From assembly GCA_002286715.1 (NCBI GenBank), contig NSJX01000151.1, forward strand, positions 6,370 through 24,990: a DNA stretch of 18,621 nucleotides. The letters run 5' to 3'. Below, piece by piece: positions 17,830 to 18,621 of the stretch; positions within the stretch are counted from its first letter, which is position 1, and each line of letters begins with the position of its first letter. The notes beneath the pieces were generated by a model. It searched no databases, had not been told where the DNA came from, and was given only the letters and a program-made list of their open reading frames with translations. Source of the stretch: Dentipellis sp. KUC8613 (lineage: Eukaryota; Basidiomycota; Agaricomycetes; Russulales; Hericiaceae). The position numbers and the translations under genes are program-made.

Positions 17830-18621
17830 GATCGGGGGATGGGAGATGGGAGATACGGCACGCGCAGAAGATGGGATGACGCGCGAGACGGCCTACGTGG
17901 CGCGAAGATGGCTCAGCACGGCGTTGAGAGCGCACGGCATGGCGCGAAGAGCATTACGGGGTGTCGATGTTGAGACGGCGGCTGGGCGCGGTGGAATGCG
18001 AGACGGCGAGGTGCCGTCGCGTGTGACGTCGGCGGGGCGCAAGGCGCCGTCGCGAGGCCGCGAGGCTCTTCGGTGGGGCCGAAGACGACGGCAGGGGCGA
18101 AGACGGCGCGGCTAGGGGGAAGACGGCGCGGCGGGGCCGAAGACGACTGCGAGGGGCGGCGGAGGGCGGAGAGGGCGCGGAGGGGGCGAAGATGGCGACG
18201 GGGGGCGAAGGGCGGCGGTTGGACGAGCGAGGGCGGTGAGGGCGGCGGTTGGACAAGCGAGGGCGGTGAGGGCGGCTGTGGACAAGCGAGGGCGGCAGTG
18301 GGACACGGAGGAGGCGGCGGTGGGCGAGCCAGGACGGCGGTGGAGGGTGCAGAAGGCCGGCGGAAGGGGCGGCGGACGGCGGCGGACGGCGAAGGGTGGC
18401 GGAAAGGGCGGCGGAAAGGGCCGCAGAGCGCGGTGGAGGGCGCGGGGAGGTGGCGTCAAGGGTGTCGAGGGCGCGAGAAGGCGGCGTAGAGGGCAGCGTG
18501 TTGACGACGTGTACGGCAGGCGGAGGGCTCGAGGAGGGCGCGAAGGGCGTGTCGAGAGCGCGGACCGGGCAGCTGGAGGCCGCGGACGCCGCAAAGACGG
18601 CGCGTGCAGCGCGTCGACGGC
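17830..18621. repeat. G-rich low-complexity DNA with short tandem repeats
   Basis: Dominated by GGGCGG, GAAGACGGCG and GGCGGCGGAC words. Strand bias is strong, with G far above C on the plus strand. Long frames on both strands (Gly/Arg-rich on plus, Pro/Ser/Arg-rich on minus) follow the composition and are not genes. It runs off the right edge. Confidence 0.65.
18211..18300. repeat. 30-bp tandem repeat, about three copies
   Basis: Units 18211-18240 and 18241-18270 differ at one base (GGACGAGCGA against GGACAAGCGA). A third, more diverged unit follows (18271 to about 18300). It is distinct from the 21-bp array to the left. Confidence 0.85.

Noticed and set aside
18073..18594. Gly/Arg-rich plus frame and Pro/Arg-rich minus frame
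   Set aside because: Direct translation of G-rich tandem DNA; not protein-like.

Overview
The window looks like a piece of a basidiomycete (Agaricomycete-type) nuclear genome. The coding regions are cut by many 38-57 nt introns (one of 103 nt) with GT-AG ends and CTRAC/CTGAC-like branch sites. The centre is a KDZ-class DNA transposon (Kyakuja-Dileera-Zisupton) carrying a TET/JBP dioxygenase, a pairing known from mushroom-forming fungi. This is inferred from gene content; there is no rRNA or other direct taxonomic marker.

Layout. Positions 1-4301 are mostly non-coding, with one plausible small gene (1856-2266) and a doubtful exon fragment near the left edge. Positions about 4302-13950 form the transposon, which has three genes. 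A 1145-residue accessory protein of unknown function runs leftward (8097 to 4302, eight exons). A 381-residue TET/JBP-family 2-oxoglutarate/Fe(II) dioxygenase runs rightward (8621-9915, four exons). A CxC2-type KDZ transposase follows on the same strand (10043-13754, nine or more exons). The first two genes splice into intact frames. The transposase has two in-frame TGA codons, both where a CGA arginine codon is expected, plus one frame change that I could not explain with an intron.

A 9-bp motif, TCGGCCCGA or its complement TCGGGCCGA, occurs 18 times exactly between 4748 and 13918. I found none in the remaining roughly 9.4 kb. It lies in coding exons, in two transposase introns, at the shared promoter (as a 14-bp palindrome) and in a cluster just after the transposase stop. 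It outlines the element and is a good candidate for a transposase or dioxygenase recognition site. I could not identify terminal inverted repeats or a target-site duplication.

Right of the element are a short possible gene on the minus strand (14030-14332), a 43-bp direct repeat in two copies 561 bp apart, and an AT-rich stretch to about 15300. From about 15360 to the end the sequence is very GC-rich and low in complexity. Much of it resolves into a degenerate 21-bp minisatellite, with a separate 30-bp tandem repeat at 18211. Long open frames on both strands there are artefacts of composition and are not called as genes.

Working together: the transposase would mobilise the element. The dioxygenase would oxidise methylcytosine (or thymine) in DNA, perhaps to relieve silencing of the element. 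The accessory protein is presumably a DNA-binding or regulatory partner. This last step is inference.
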